A program made the translations under genes and the position numbers. Below, in pieces: positions 39,493 to 47,943 of a stretch of DNA of 64,000 nucleotides. Where the stretch lies: NCBI GenBank assembly GCA_018889975.1, contig CP076546.1:3224001-3288000 (forward strand), in the 5' to 3' direction. The notes beneath the pieces were generated by a model that ran no database searches, was not told the origin of the DNA, and was given only the letters and a program-made list of their open reading frames with translations. The stretch's first letter is position 1; every line of letters starts with the position of its first letter. This DNA is from Bacillus sp. NP157. GTDB lineage: Bacteria > Pseudomonadota > Gammaproteobacteria > Xanthomonadales > Rhodanobacteraceae.

Positions 39493-40468
39493 TCGGCATG
39501 CGGTGCGGCGTCTCGCGCCGCACCGCGTATCGCCGTGCCAGCACCGCGCAGGTCATCAGCTGGATCTGGTGGAAGAGCATGATCGGCAGCACGATCAGGC
39601 CCAGCGGATGGCCGGCGAACAGCACCTTGGCCATCGGCACGCCGGAGGCGAGGCTCTTCTTCGAGCCGCAGAACACGATGGTGATTTCGTCTTCGGTCTC
39701 GAAGCCCAGCGCGCGGGCGCCGTAGCGCGTCGCCAGCAACGCCAGCGCCAGCAGCACGATGTTCACCACCACCAGGCCACCCAGCACCGGCAACGGTAGC
39801 TGGTGCCACAGGCCTTGCAACACAGCGGCGCTGAAGGCGGTGTACACCACCAGCAGGATCGAGCCGCGGTCGACGAAGGTGAGCATCGTCGCGTGTTTGC
39901 GCACCCAGCCACCGATCCAGCGTTGCGCCACCTGCCCGGCCACGAACGGGATGAAAAGCTGCACGACGATCGCGCCGATCGCATGCCACGACATCGCGCC
40001 CTGCCCCGACCCCGCGATCATCAGGCCGACCAGCAGCGGCGTGATGAAGATGCCGAGCAGGCTCGATGCCGACGCAGAGACGATCGCGGCGGGCACGTTG
40101 CCGCGCGCGATCGAGGTGAATGCGATCGACGACTGCACCGTGGACGGCAGGGTGCACAGGAACAGGATGCCGAGGTAGAGATCGGGCGACACCAGCGGCG
40201 ACAGCACCGGCTTCAGCAACAGGCCGAGCAGCGGGAACAGCACGAACGTGCTGGCGAGCACGGTCAGGTGCAGGCGCCAGTTGGTCATGCCCGCGACCAC
40301 CGCCTCACGCGAGAGCTTCGCGCCGTGCAGGAAGAACAGCAGCGCGATGGCGATGTCGGTCAGCACCTCGAAGCCCTGGGCGGCGATGCCGCGGCATGGC
40401 AGGAAGCTGGCCAGCAGGACGGTGGCGATCAGCGAAAGGGTGAAGCCGTCGGGGAGGAAGCGGCGCAT
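39464..40468 (-). CDS. bile acid:sodium symporter family (SBF-like, YfeH-type) transporter
   Basis: A 334-residue inner-membrane protein with about ten helices. It starts [20 protein letters not shown], and [34 protein letters not shown] and [19 protein letters not shown] match the SBF-like (PF13593) group. The TLPSTVQSS segment corresponds to the helix-break substrate/sodium site. The substrate in bacteria is unknown. Divergent from the LysR gene, with a near-perfect palindrome between them, so it may be that regulator's target. Open frame upstream of 40468 overlaps the regulator and is not coding. Confidence 0.88.
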   Translation of the reverse strand: MRRFLPDGFTLSLIATVLLASFLPCRGIAAQGFEVLTDIAIALLFFLHGAKLSREAVVAGMTNWRLHLTVLASTFVLFPLLGLLLKPVLSPLVSPDLYLGILFLCTLPSTVQSSIAFTSIARGNVPAAIVSASASSLLGIFITPLLVGLMIAGSGQGAMSWHAIGAIVVQLFIPFVAGQVAQRWIGGWVRKHATMLTFVDRGSILLVVYTAFSAAVLQGLWHQLPLPVLGGLVVVNIVLLALALLATRYGARALGFETEDEITIVFCGSKKSLASGVPMAKVLFAGHPLGLIVLPIMLFHQIQLMTCAVLARRYAVRRETPHRMPINAGNGGRP

Positions 40469-40532
40469 GGCGGTCGGCCGGGAATAAGGATGACGCCTAT
40501 TGCACCGCGCGGGCTTTGATAAGGCAATTCGT

Positions 40533-40558
40533 TTTATCTTATCCAGTGATACGATAAA
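40533..40558. promoter_or_regulatory. palindromic operator candidate between the SBF transporter and lysR genes
   Basis: TTTATCTTATC (40533-40543) and GATACGATAAA (40548-40558) are inverted at 10 of 11 positions around CAGT. Another GATAA half-site lies at 40518-40522. The palindrome ends 3 bases before the regulator ATG. LysR proteins bind such interrupted A/T-rich dyads and usually repress their own gene from this position. Confidence 0.6.
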
Positions 40559-40561
40559 TGC

Positions 40562-41452
40562 ATGAATGTGTCGATGCGCCAGCTCCGTGCCTTCCTCGCC
40601 GTGGCGGGCCACCGGCATTTCCGCCGCGCCGCCGAGGCCCTGCACCTGACCCAGCCCGCGGTAAGCCGGCTGATCGCCGACCTGGAAGGCGAACTCGACG
40701 TGCGCCTGTTCGACCGCAGTACGCGCGAAGTCGTCCCGACCGAGGCCGGCCGTTACCTCGAGCAGGCCCTGGGCCGGGTCCTCGACGAACTGGATGGCGT
40801 GCTCGCCCACGCGCGTACCCAGGCCGATCCGCTACGCGGACGCGTGCGCATCGCCGCCGTGCCGACGCTGTCCGCCGGGCTGGTCCCGCTGGCCATCGCA
40901 CGCTGCGCGGCCGACCACCCGGCGCTCGAGATCATCCTGCGCGACCAGAGCCAGGCCCAGGTGCTGGATGCCGTGCGCGGTGGCGAAGTGGATTTTGGCC
41001 TGACCGTGGAACCGGCCACCCGCGAGGAATTCGACGCCGAAACGATCCTGCGCGACCCCTTCCGCGTGGTCTGTCGCGAGGACCACCCGTTCGCGCGGCG
41101 CAAGGCGGTCGCGTGGGCCGGGCTAGGCACGGAGCCGCTGGTGCTGCTGGACCACGCCTCCGGCAGCCGTCGCCTGATCGATGCCGCGCTGTCCACTCAC
41201 GGCGTCGCCGCCCAGGTCGCGATCGAGGTCGGCCACCCGCACACGGCCTTCCGCATGGTCGAGGCCGGTCTCGGCGTTACGGTCACCCCCGCCCTGTCGC
41301 TCGACGCGCTCCGCCCGGGCCTCGTTGCCTGTCGGCTGACGCCCGAGGTGCATCGCGAAGTGACCCTGCTGCGGCGCCGGGCCCGTTCGCTGTCACCGCC
41401 CGCGCAGACGGCGTGGGACGTGGTCCGCGACATGGCGCTCACGCTGGCTTGA
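40562..41452 (+). CDS. LysR family transcriptional regulator
   Basis: A 296-residue regulator. The winged helix-turn-helix MRQLRAFLAVAGHRHFRRAA followed by EALHLTQPAVSRLIADLEGE is at the N-terminus. A linker helix and a periplasmic-binding-type effector domain (about residues 90-295) follow, with VRIAAVPTLSAGLVPLAIAR and VEAGLGVTVTPALSLDAL. The ligand is unknown. Likely targets are the divergent transporter and possibly the glutathione-transferase gene 44 bases downstream. An ATG at 40574 would lose only four residues. Confidence 0.9.
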   Translation: MNVSMRQLRAFLAVAGHRHFRRAAEALHLTQPAVSRLIADLEGELDVRLFDRSTREVVPTEAGRYLEQALGRVLDELDGVLAHARTQADPLRGRVRIAAVPTLSAGLVPLAIARCAADHPALEIILRDQSQAQVLDAVRGGEVDFGLTVEPATREEFDAETILRDPFRVVCREDHPFARRKAVAWAGLGTEPLVLLDHASGSRRLIDAALSTHGVAAQVAIEVGHPHTAFRMVEAGLGVTVTPALSLDALRPGLVACRLTPEVHREVTLLRRRARSLSPPAQTAWDVVRDMALTLA

Positions 41453-41496
41453 ACGCACGACCGCGATGCTCGGTCGCTTAACGGCAGGAGATGTCC

Positions 41497-42195
41497 ATGA
41501 GTTACCAGCTGTTCTACTGGAGCGGTATCCAGGGTCGCGGCGAGTTCGTCCGGCTCGCCCTGGAAGAGGCGAACGCCGACTATGTCGACGTGGCCCGCAC
41601 GGACGGCGACGAGGCGATGACGGCCTGGCTCGACGGCGGCCACGAAGGCGCGCTGCCCTATGCGCCGCCCTTCCTGAAAAGCGGGCGGCTGGTCATCGCC
41701 CAGGTCGCCAACATCCTGCAATACCTCGGCCCGCGCCACGGCCTCGTCCCGGAAAGCGAGTCCAAACGGCTCTACGCGAACCAGCTGCAGCTCACGATCA
41801 CCGACCTCGTCGCCGAGGCGCACGACGTGCACCATCCGGTCGGCGCCGGCCTGTATTACGAAGACCAGAAAGAGGAAGCACGGCGCCGCGCGAAGGAATT
41901 CCGCGAGTCGCGCATCCCCAAGTTCCTGCATTACTTCGAAAAGGCCCTGGAGCGCGGCGGCGGCGACCACCCGTTGCGCGAGTTCAGCTACGTCGACCTG
42001 TCGCTGTTCCAGGTGATGTCCGGCCTGGGCTACGCGTTCCCGAAGGCGATGGCCCGGCAAAAGCTACCGCTGCTGCGCGAGCTGGCCCGCCGGGTGGGCG
42101 AGCGGCCGAATATCGCGGCCTATGTCGCGTCCGATCGCCGGGTGCCACACAGCGAGGACGGCATCTTCCGCCATTACGCCGAGCTGGACGGGTAA
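41497..42195 (+). CDS. glutathione S-transferase family protein
   Basis: A 232-residue two-domain GST-like protein: thioredoxin-like N-terminal domain (YQLFYWSGIQGRGEFVRLAL, then LPYAPPFLKSGRLVIAQVAN carrying the conserved cis-Pro/SNAIL-like segment) and a helical C-terminal domain (ALERGGGDHPLREFSYVDLS, then LFQVMSGLGYAF). I start at the second of two in-frame ATGs because GGAG lies 6 bases before it. It probably conjugates or reduces electrophiles with glutathione; the substrate is unknown. Confidence 0.87.
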   Translation: MSYQLFYWSGIQGRGEFVRLALEEANADYVDVARTDGDEAMTAWLDGGHEGALPYAPPFLKSGRLVIAQVANILQYLGPRHGLVPESESKRLYANQLQLTITDLVAEAHDVHHPVGAGLYYEDQKEEARRRAKEFRESRIPKFLHYFEKALERGGGDHPLREFSYVDLSLFQVMSGLGYAFPKAMARQKLPLLRELARRVGERPNIAAYVASDRRVPHSEDGIFRHYAELDG

Positions 42196-42221
42196 GCCCG
42201 CCCAGCCGGCGCCAGGCAGGT

Positions 42222-42755
42222 TCAGTCGGAGCCGGCCGGCTTCGGCGCCGCGCCCCACTCGTACACCTTGTAATAGACCGGGCTGACGTTGATCGTGCCC
42301 GAGTCGCGGACCAGCTTGCCGTCGTTGTTGGCCATGACCTGGTAGGGAACGCCATTCTTCGGCGTCACGCGGATCATGGTGAGGCGGCCGGCCGTGCGGT
42401 ATTCCTCAACGGTGTCCGTACCCTCGGTGTGCACGGTGACCTCGGGGGCCGGATTGCCACGGCCGTCCACGCTGCCGTCGTCGCGCATCGCCGGCAGGTT
42501 CGCCGCCGAGACCTTGCTGCCCTGCGCATCCGAGGTGGCCGGGGTGGAGCGGGTGTCCTGGGCCTGGTCGTACGGCACCGGGCGCTCGACCGTCTTCTGC
42601 CCCGAGCGGTCCGGCTCGCCCTCTTTCACGCCCGGGTCGTTCAGGCCCGGCGGCGGCAAGGCCTTCAGCTTCGTCGGGTCCGGGGTGGTCTGTGCGGCGG
42701 CCGGCAGGGCCAGGCCAAGGGCCAACGCGGCGACAAGGGCGTGCATGCGGTTCAT
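42222..42755 (-). CDS. DUF2782 domain protein, exported
   Basis: A 177-residue periplasmic protein: signal peptide MNRMHALVAALALGLALPAAAQ, a long Pro/Asp-rich linker, and a C-terminal DUF2782 domain (VEEYRTAGRLTMIRVTPKNG, then VPYQVMANNDGKLV). Small, charge-rich and of unknown function. GGAG is 8 bases ahead of the ATG at 42755; longer open frame upstream is not used. Divergent from polA, a conserved neighbourhood. Confidence 0.85.
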   Translation of the reverse strand: MNRMHALVAALALGLALPAAAQTTPDPTKLKALPPPGLNDPGVKEGEPDRSGQKTVERPVPYDQAQDTRSTPATSDAQGSKVSAANLPAMRDDGSVDGRGNPAPEVTVHTEGTDTVEEYRTAGRLTMIRVTPKNGVPYQVMANNDGKLVRDSGTINVSPVYYKVYEWGAAPKPAGSD

Positions 42756-42850
42756 GGGGGAATCTCCGTGCGGGGTGACGAGGATAGCAAGGCGGGCGCC
42801 CCACGCCACGTGAACGAACACCCCGCGCCAGCCCATGCGAGAATCCACGG

Positions 42851-45589
42851 ATGCCTACGCTCACGCTTATCGACGGGTCTTCGTACCTGTATCGCGCGTT
42901 CCACGCGCTGCCGCCCCTGACCAACGCGCACGGCGAACCGACCGGCGCGCTGTTCGGTATCGTCAACATGCTGCGCACCACGATGAAGGCCGGCTCCGAC
43001 TACGTCGCCTTCGTCTGCGATGCGCCAGGGCGCACGTTCCGCGACGACCTGTACCCCGAGTACAAGGCCAACCGCCCGTCCATGCCGGACGACCTGCGCG
43101 CACAGGTCGAGCCCATGATGAAGATCGTCGGCGCCCTGGGCTTCCCGATCCTCTGCGTTCCCGGCGTGGAAGCCGACGACGTCATCGGCACCCTGGCCCG
43201 CCAGGCCAGCGCCGCCGGCATCCATACGGTGATTTCCACGGGCGACAAGGATTTCGCGCAGCTGGTGGGCACGGACATCATCCTGATCAACACGATGACC
43301 AACACCACGCTGGATATCGAAGGTGTCATCGGCAAGTTCGGCGTGCGCCCCGGGCAGATCGTGGATTACCTCACCCTGGTCGGCGACTCGATCGACAACG
43401 TGCCAGGCGTGGAAAAGTGCGGCCCGAAGACGGCCGCGAAGTGGCTGGCCGAGTACCCCGACCTCGATGCGCTGATCGCCAACGCGGCGAAGATCGGCGG
43501 CAAGATCGGCGAGAACCTGCGCGCGGCCATTCCGCGCCTGCCGCTGTCGCGCGAGCTGGTCACCATCCGTGTCGACGTGCCGCTCGACCAGGCGCCGACC
43601 GACCTGGCCATGCGTCCCCGCGATGTCGAGGCACTGCGCGAGCTGTATGCGCGCTATGACTTCAAGGCCGCACTGAAGGAACTCGAAGCCGGTGGCGATT
43701 CGTTCGCCGCGGCGGCCGCCTCCGCCACGGCGGCGCCTGCGCCCGCGCCTGCACCAGTGGTCGCCACCGACGTCTACAGCGGGCCGGGCGAATACGAACT
43801 GGTGACCACGGAAGACCGCCTGGCGGCGTGGCTGGAAAAGCTCGAGACGGCGCCGCTCATCGCCTTCGATACCGAAACCACCAGCATCGACGCGATGCGC
43901 GCCGAAGTGGTGGGCGTCTCCCTCGCCGTCGAGCCCGGCAAGGCCTGCTACATCCCGGTGGGCCACGATTACCCGGGCGCGCCCGCGCAGCTGTCGCGCG
44001 AGCACGTGCTCGGCGCGCTGAAGCCCATCCTCGAAGATGCGACGCGCCCGAAGGTGGGCCAGCACGGCAAGTACGACATCAACGTGCTGTCGCACTACGG
44101 CATCGAGGTGCGCGGCCTCGCGCACGACACCATGCTGGAGTCGTACATCCTCAATGCCACCGCCACGCGCCACGACATGGATTCGCTGGCGCAGCGCTAC
44201 CTCGGCTACACCACGGTGAAGTACGAGGAAATCTGCGGCAAGGGCGCGAAACAGATTTCTTTCTCGCAGGTGGATATCGATACGGCGGGCAAGTACGCGG
44301 CCGAAGATGCGGACATCACCCTGCGCCTGCACCACGCGCTGTGGCCGCGCCTGGAAGCCGAGCCGTCGCTGCGTTCGGTGTATCTCGAGATCGAGATCCC
44401 GGTGGTTCCGGTGCTGGCCAGCATGGAACGCACCGGCGTGCTCATCGACGCCAACGAGCTGCGCATGCAGAGCCAGCAACTCGGCAAGCGCATGGTCGAG
44501 CTCCAGCAGAAGGCGTATGCGGCGGCGGGCCACGAGTTCAACCTGGATTCGCCCAAGCAACTGCAGGCCGTGCTGTTCGACGAACTCGGCCTCCCGGCCA
44601 AGGTGAAGACTCCCACGGGCCAGCCCTCGACGAACGAAGAAGCACTCGAAGCGCTGGCCGACTCGCACGAGCTGCCGCGGCTGATCCTCGATTACCGTGG
44701 ACTGGCCAAGCTGCGCTCCACCTACACGGACAAGCTGGCCGGCATCGTGAACCCGCGCACCGGGCGCGTGCACACCAGCTACCACCAGGGTGCCGTGGCC
44801 ACGGGCCGCATCAGTTCATCCGACCCGAACCTGCAGAACATCCCGGTGCGCACCGAAGAAGGCCGGCGCATTCGCCAGGCCTTCGTGGCACCGCCGGGCT
44901 GGCGCATCGTCGCGGCCGACTACTCGCAGATCGAGCTGCGGATCATGGCCCACCTGTCCGGTGACGAGGGCCTGGTGCGTGCCTTCGCCGAAGGCGGCGA
45001 CGTGCATCGGGCGACGGCCGCCGAAGTGTTCGGCGTGGCGCCCGATGACGTGACGACCAACCAGCGCCGCGCAGCGAAGGCCATCAACTTCGGCCTGATG
45101 TACGGCATGAGCGCCTTCGGCCTGGCGCGCCAGCTGGGCGTCGACCGCGGGGAGGCCTCCGACTACATGGCGCGCTATTTCTCGCGCTTCGCCGGCGTCC
45201 GGGCCTTCATGGACGCGACGCGTGAGCAGGCGCACCAGCGCGGCTACGTGGAGACGCTGTTTGGTCGCCGCCTGTACCTGGAGAACCTGACATCGCGCAA
45301 CCAGGCCCTGCGTGCGGGCGCCGAGCGCGCGGCGATCAACGCCCCGATGCAGGGCACGGCCGCCGACATCATCAAGCGCGCCATGATCAGCGTCGCCGCC
45401 TGGATCGCCCCGCGTGACGACGTGCGCCTGCTCATGCAGGTCCACGATGAACTCGTCCTCGAAGTACGCGAAGACGCCGTGGACGCCGTGAAGGCCGGCA
45501 TCGAGGCGCATATGAGCGGCGCCGCCACCCTCAGCGTGCCGCTGCAGGTGTCGGTTGGCGTCGGCGCGAACTGGGACGAGGCTCACTGA
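42851..45589 (+). CDS. polA: DNA polymerase I
   Basis: Replication and repair polymerase, 912 residues with three domains. The 5'-3' exonuclease starts LTLIDGSSYLYRAFHALPPL and has VEADDVIGTLA and STGDKDFAQLV. The 3'-5' exonuclease keeps its metal-binding residues (LIAFDTETTSID), so proofreading is likely active, as in E. coli and unlike Bacillus. The polymerase has motif A AADYSQIELRIMAHLSG, motif B RRAAKAINFGLMYGMSAFG and motif C MQVHDELVLEV. There is no ribosome site; a GAGAAT ends 6 bases before the ATG. Confidence 0.97.
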   Translation: MPTLTLIDGSSYLYRAFHALPPLTNAHGEPTGALFGIVNMLRTTMKAGSDYVAFVCDAPGRTFRDDLYPEYKANRPSMPDDLRAQVEPMMKIVGALGFPILCVPGVEADDVIGTLARQASAAGIHTVISTGDKDFAQLVGTDIILINTMTNTTLDIEGVIGKFGVRPGQIVDYLTLVGDSIDNVPGVEKCGPKTAAKWLAEYPDLDALIANAAKIGGKIGENLRAAIPRLPLSRELVTIRVDVPLDQAPTDLAMRPRDVEALRELYARYDFKAALKELEAGGDSFAAAAASATAAPAPAPAPVVATDVYSGPGEYELVTTEDRLAAWLEKLETAPLIAFDTETTSIDAMRAEVVGVSLAVEPGKACYIPVGHDYPGAPAQLSREHVLGALKPILEDATRPKVGQHGKYDINVLSHYGIEVRGLAHDTMLESYILNATATRHDMDSLAQRYLGYTTVKYEEICGKGAKQISFSQVDIDTAGKYAAEDADITLRLHHALWPRLEAEPSLRSVYLEIEIPVVPVLASMERTGVLIDANELRMQSQQLGKRMVELQQKAYAAAGHEFNLDSPKQLQAVLFDELGLPAKVKTPTGQPSTNEEALEALADSHELPRLILDYRGLAKLRSTYTDKLAGIVNPRTGRVHTSYHQGAVATGRISSSDPNLQNIPVRTEEGRRIRQAFVAPPGWRIVAADYSQIELRIMAHLSGDEGLVRAFAEGGDVHRATAAEVFGVAPDDVTTNQRRAAKAINFGLMYGMSAFGLARQLGVDRGEASDYMARYFSRFAGVRAFMDATREQAHQRGYVETLFGRRLYLENLTSRNQALRAGAERAAINAPMQGTAADIIKRAMISVAAWIAPRDDVRLLMQVHDELVLEVREDAVDAVKAGIEAHMSGAATLSVPLQVSVGVGANWDEAH

Positions 45590-45739
45590 GTGGCGATTTG
45601 GCCGTCTAAATCGTAAACATTTCGTTGGAACCTGCTTTTCAGGCCGCTTCAAGCCATTGATTTCCATGGCCATGAACGCGGCCTGACTTTTTTCTGCGTT
45701 TCGTTGCAACTTCCGCCGCTATCGGACGTCTATATCTGT

Positions 45740-45869
45740 GGACGCACGCAACGGCGTCCTCATCGGTGGGCCCCACCTCCCTGGGGCCACCTCGCGGATG
45801 GCAGGTCTTCCCCTGGGCCAGCCATCCCACCCCGCCCCGGCAGCTCCCCTGGCTGCCGGGGTTTTTTTT
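45740..45869 (+). ncRNA. sX13-like small RNA downstream of polA
   Basis: About 130 bases between polA and a convergent gene. It folds into a short 5' hairpin (GGACGC/GCGTCC, 45740-45759) and three further stem-loops: 45765-45791 (GGTGG and CCCCA arms, loop CCTCCC), 45796-45827 (GGATGGC/GCCATCC, loop with TTCCCCT) and 45835-45861 (CCCCGGCAG/CTGCCGGGG, loop CTCCCCTGG), the last followed by eight T as terminator. Three C-rich loops and the place after polA are the hallmarks of Xanthomonas sX13, which pairs with GGGG motifs near target start codons. A -10-like TATATC precedes it at 45731; the exact 5' end is a guess. Confidence 0.75.
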
Positions 45870-45877
45870 GTGCCGAA

Positions 45878-46414
45878 TCAGGGGTCCAGCCGCACCCAGC
45901 GCTTATCCACCTTCGCGCACACATGCTCGCCACCGCCCGGGCACACGCTGAGCCGGCCCGCCGCCTGCGCCGCATTGATCTGGCGAACCCAACGCGTCTC
46001 CGCCAGGCTACGCTGCGCCTCCCATATTGCGTATCCCGCCGTGCCGACGACGGCGATGGAGCCGATCGCCGACGCGATGAAGGCCTTCCACGCGAACGCC
46101 GACTGCAGCCGCCCGCCCGACACCATCCGCGATTCCAACCGGGCAGCAGCGTTCTCCAGGCGGATTTCGGAGGCACGGACCACTTCGCCGAAGCGCTGGA
46201 TGGCACTCGCCGTTCCGCCATCGAGGGCTTCATTCGCAGCCGCTCGGAGCTCGGCTGAGATCCTGGCCGAGGCTGACAGCGCTTGTTGTGCCTGGTGGCC
46301 CATCGTCTGGCTTGCCTTTAGCGTCTCCCGCGCCACCGTATCCAGCCTCCGCTCGATCCGATCCGTCACCGCCGCCAGCTTCACCGCCAGCGACTTCACA
46401 TCGTGCTCGTCCAT
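45878..46414 (-). CDS. coiled-coil protein with one membrane segment, third gene of effector-like cassette
   Basis: A 178-residue protein not recognised as a named family. Residues 1-98 are a long amphipathic helix or coiled coil (KLAAVTDRIERRLDTVARET; ISAELRAAANEALDG). A single hydrophobic segment lies near residues 109-131 (WKAFIASAIGSIAVVGTAGY). A short tail contains two Cys (LSVCPGGGEHVCAKV). It starts 15 bases after the gene upstream on the minus strand, so it belongs to the same transcript. It could tether or escort the partner protein at the inner membrane (inference only). Confidence 0.75.
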   Translation of the reverse strand: MDEHDVKSLAVKLAAVTDRIERRLDTVARETLKASQTMGHQAQQALSASARISAELRAAANEALDGGTASAIQRFGEVVRASEIRLENAAARLESRMVSGGRLQSAFAWKAFIASAIGSIAVVGTAGYAIWEAQRSLAETRWVRQINAAQAAGRLSVCPGGGEHVCAKVDKRWVRLDP

Positions 46415-46429
46415 GGTTTTCTCACTCCC

Positions 46430-47251
46430 TTACATCGACATGCTCATGACCGGGGCCTGCTGTTGCGCTTGCTGCTGCGCCTGCTCCATCGACTGCTGCA
46501 GCGCCAGCTCCTGCTGACGGTTGAAATCGCGGCCCGACTCAAGGAAGTCCTGCCCTTCGGTGGATTGCAGATAGTCTTGCGCAACCTCATTCATGCTTTT
46601 GTCGTCGTTCGCCGCGGTGGCCGCGTAGAGACGCTCGAACGGGTCGTCATGACTCACTGCCGCCTCGCGTTGAAACGAACCGAAGGGTGCCTGGGACCAT
46701 TCACGCGCGGGCGGATCGCGCGTCACTTCGTTATTGAGGTCGCTTCCCGGCACAGGGTCCGGAATGGTGCGGAAGTCATTCGGAGCGAGGATCGGCAGAT
46801 AGCTCAGCTTGCCATCGACGCCATGCTGTTCGAGATGACCAAGATGCCCGTGCGTACGCTGGATGCCGGCGTGATTCAACGCGGCCCATGTGTAGTCGAC
46901 GCAGTTATTGCGGATGTCCTTGTACATGAGGTCGAAGCCGTAGCGGCTCGGGTCTTCGCCGAATGCATTGAGCTTTTCGTACTGGTCCCTCGATATCTCC
47001 ATCGTTCGTTCGTACATCGGGTCCACGTACTGATTCGCATCGTCTTTCTGCGGCTCACCCATTCCGTAGACACTGCCATGTTCAATCGGGGCGAAACCCC
47101 AGCTGTGCCGGTCAACGCCGTTACTCGTCTCGTAGTACACGTGACCTGGAACCGAGCGACCGACATGGTCGACGCCGTCAGGACCTCTAGCATGGATCCG
47201 CGTACCAGGCGCAGCGGCGAAAAGAGTAACGGTATATCGACTGCCATCCAT
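46430..47251 (-). CDS. putative secreted effector with permuted papain-like (NlpC/P60-type) domain
   Basis: A 273-residue protein without signal peptide. A His within VPGHVYYETSNG (His37) precedes a later Asn-Cys in KDIRNNCVDYTWAALNHAGI (Cys117), the order of circularly permuted papain-like hydrolases. GFAPIEHGSVYGMG and ISRDQYEKLNAFGEDPSRYG complete a domain that I recall at the N-terminus of Xanthomonadales type IV secretion effectors carrying a C-terminal XVIPCD signal. Here the second half is short and variable, and it ends in a Gln-rich tail (ELALQQSMEQAQQQAQQQ). I do not see a full XVIPCD. AGGTAA stands about 7 bases before the ATG. Target and activity are inferred. Confidence 0.65.
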   Translation of the reverse strand: MDGSRYTVTLFAAAPGTRIHARGPDGVDHVGRSVPGHVYYETSNGVDRHSWGFAPIEHGSVYGMGEPQKDDANQYVDPMYERTMEISRDQYEKLNAFGEDPSRYGFDLMYKDIRNNCVDYTWAALNHAGIQRTHGHLGHLEQHGVDGKLSYLPILAPNDFRTIPDPVPGSDLNNEVTRDPPAREWSQAPFGSFQREAAVSHDDPFERLYAATAANDDKSMNEVAQDYLQSTEGQDFLESGRDFNRQQELALQQSMEQAQQQAQQQAPVMSMSM

Positions 47252-47260
47252 GTCTTTACC

Positions 47261-47806
47261 TTATTTGAAATGGTTGTATTCACGCTCAACCGTGAGCCAC
47301 GAGACGATCGGCTCGAAGATCGGCGTATCGCCGATCGTTTCAACAACAAAGCGGTAATTTCCGTGCCTTGGGGCATTGAAATGGACCACTTCCATGTAAG
47401 CGATATCGCCTCGCACGCTATGCATATCGACGTTAACGACGTTCGCCTGTCGCGCCGTGATTACTCGCGCAATCTCGTCGTCGCAGTAGTGACCCGCACG
47501 TGGAATCTCTTCTTCTTGACCTGACGGATGCACGAACACCAGCCGCACTCTCAGGAACAGATGCTCTCTCTGCGGTCGACTCCAAAAGTTCATAAGTGGA
47601 TCGTCCACGCCTGGCCGCTTGTACTTAAACGCGAGCATGTAGCTGTAGCCCAGGTCGGCCGTGGGCGGCACCGTAAAGGGAACGCTCAGCACATTCCCTC
47701 TTCGCGCCACGGAGAATGGCGCGCTCGCAAATGGCGGCACCGGCTTGTCGGCGCAACTCGCCGTCGCGATGCACAGGGCCATCATGGCCAACACCTTCAC
47801 CCGCAT
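47261..47806 (-). CDS. exported probable lipoprotein, candidate immunity protein (DUF5625-like)
   Basis: A 181-residue exported protein. The signal peptide MRVKVLAMMALCIATASC ends at a Cys in a non-canonical lipobox (TASC), so lipid attachment is plausible but not certain. The mature part is beta-rich: NVLSVPFTVPPTADLGYSYM, HLFLRVRLVFVHPSGQEEEI and HGNYRFVVETIGDTPIFEPI. It resembles the DUF5625-type lipoproteins I associate with effector genes in Xanthomonadales. It lies 9 bases upstream of the papain-like gene, as expected if it neutralises that product in the periplasm. GGAG is 7 bases before the ATG at 47806; open frame continues above. Confidence 0.7.
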   Translation of the reverse strand: MRVKVLAMMALCIATASCADKPVPPFASAPFSVARRGNVLSVPFTVPPTADLGYSYMLAFKYKRPGVDDPLMNFWSRPQREHLFLRVRLVFVHPSGQEEEIPRAGHYCDDEIARVITARQANVVNVDMHSVRGDIAYMEVVHFNAPRHGNYRFVVETIGDTPIFEPIVSWLTVEREYNHFK

Positions 47807-47878
47807 TCCGTTCTCCGTGGTCGAAGCGCGGAGCATGCGGGTCCTTGCGGGCGATGTAAACATCCAACCTGTTGCTTT

Positions 47879-47909
47879 TTTATACCAATTAAGACGGTTC
47901 TCATGAGAA
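47879..47909 (-). promoter_or_regulatory. candidate promoter and palindrome of the effector/immunity cassette
   Basis: On the minus strand TATAAA (47879-47884) could be the -10. A perfect 12-base palindrome TTCTCATGAGAA (47898-47909) covers the place of the -35, so a repressor could bind there. The predicted 5' leader is about 65 bases. Confidence 0.45.
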
Positions 47910-47943
47910 TCTCCCCCATTCCGCAGGCTGTTGCGGCGTGACT

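Noticed and set aside
47898..47909. Fur box at TTCTCATGAGAA
   Set aside because: Only one TGAGAAT half resembles a Fur unit, the orientation of the other half is inverted relative to the 7-1-7 pattern, and no iron gene is near.
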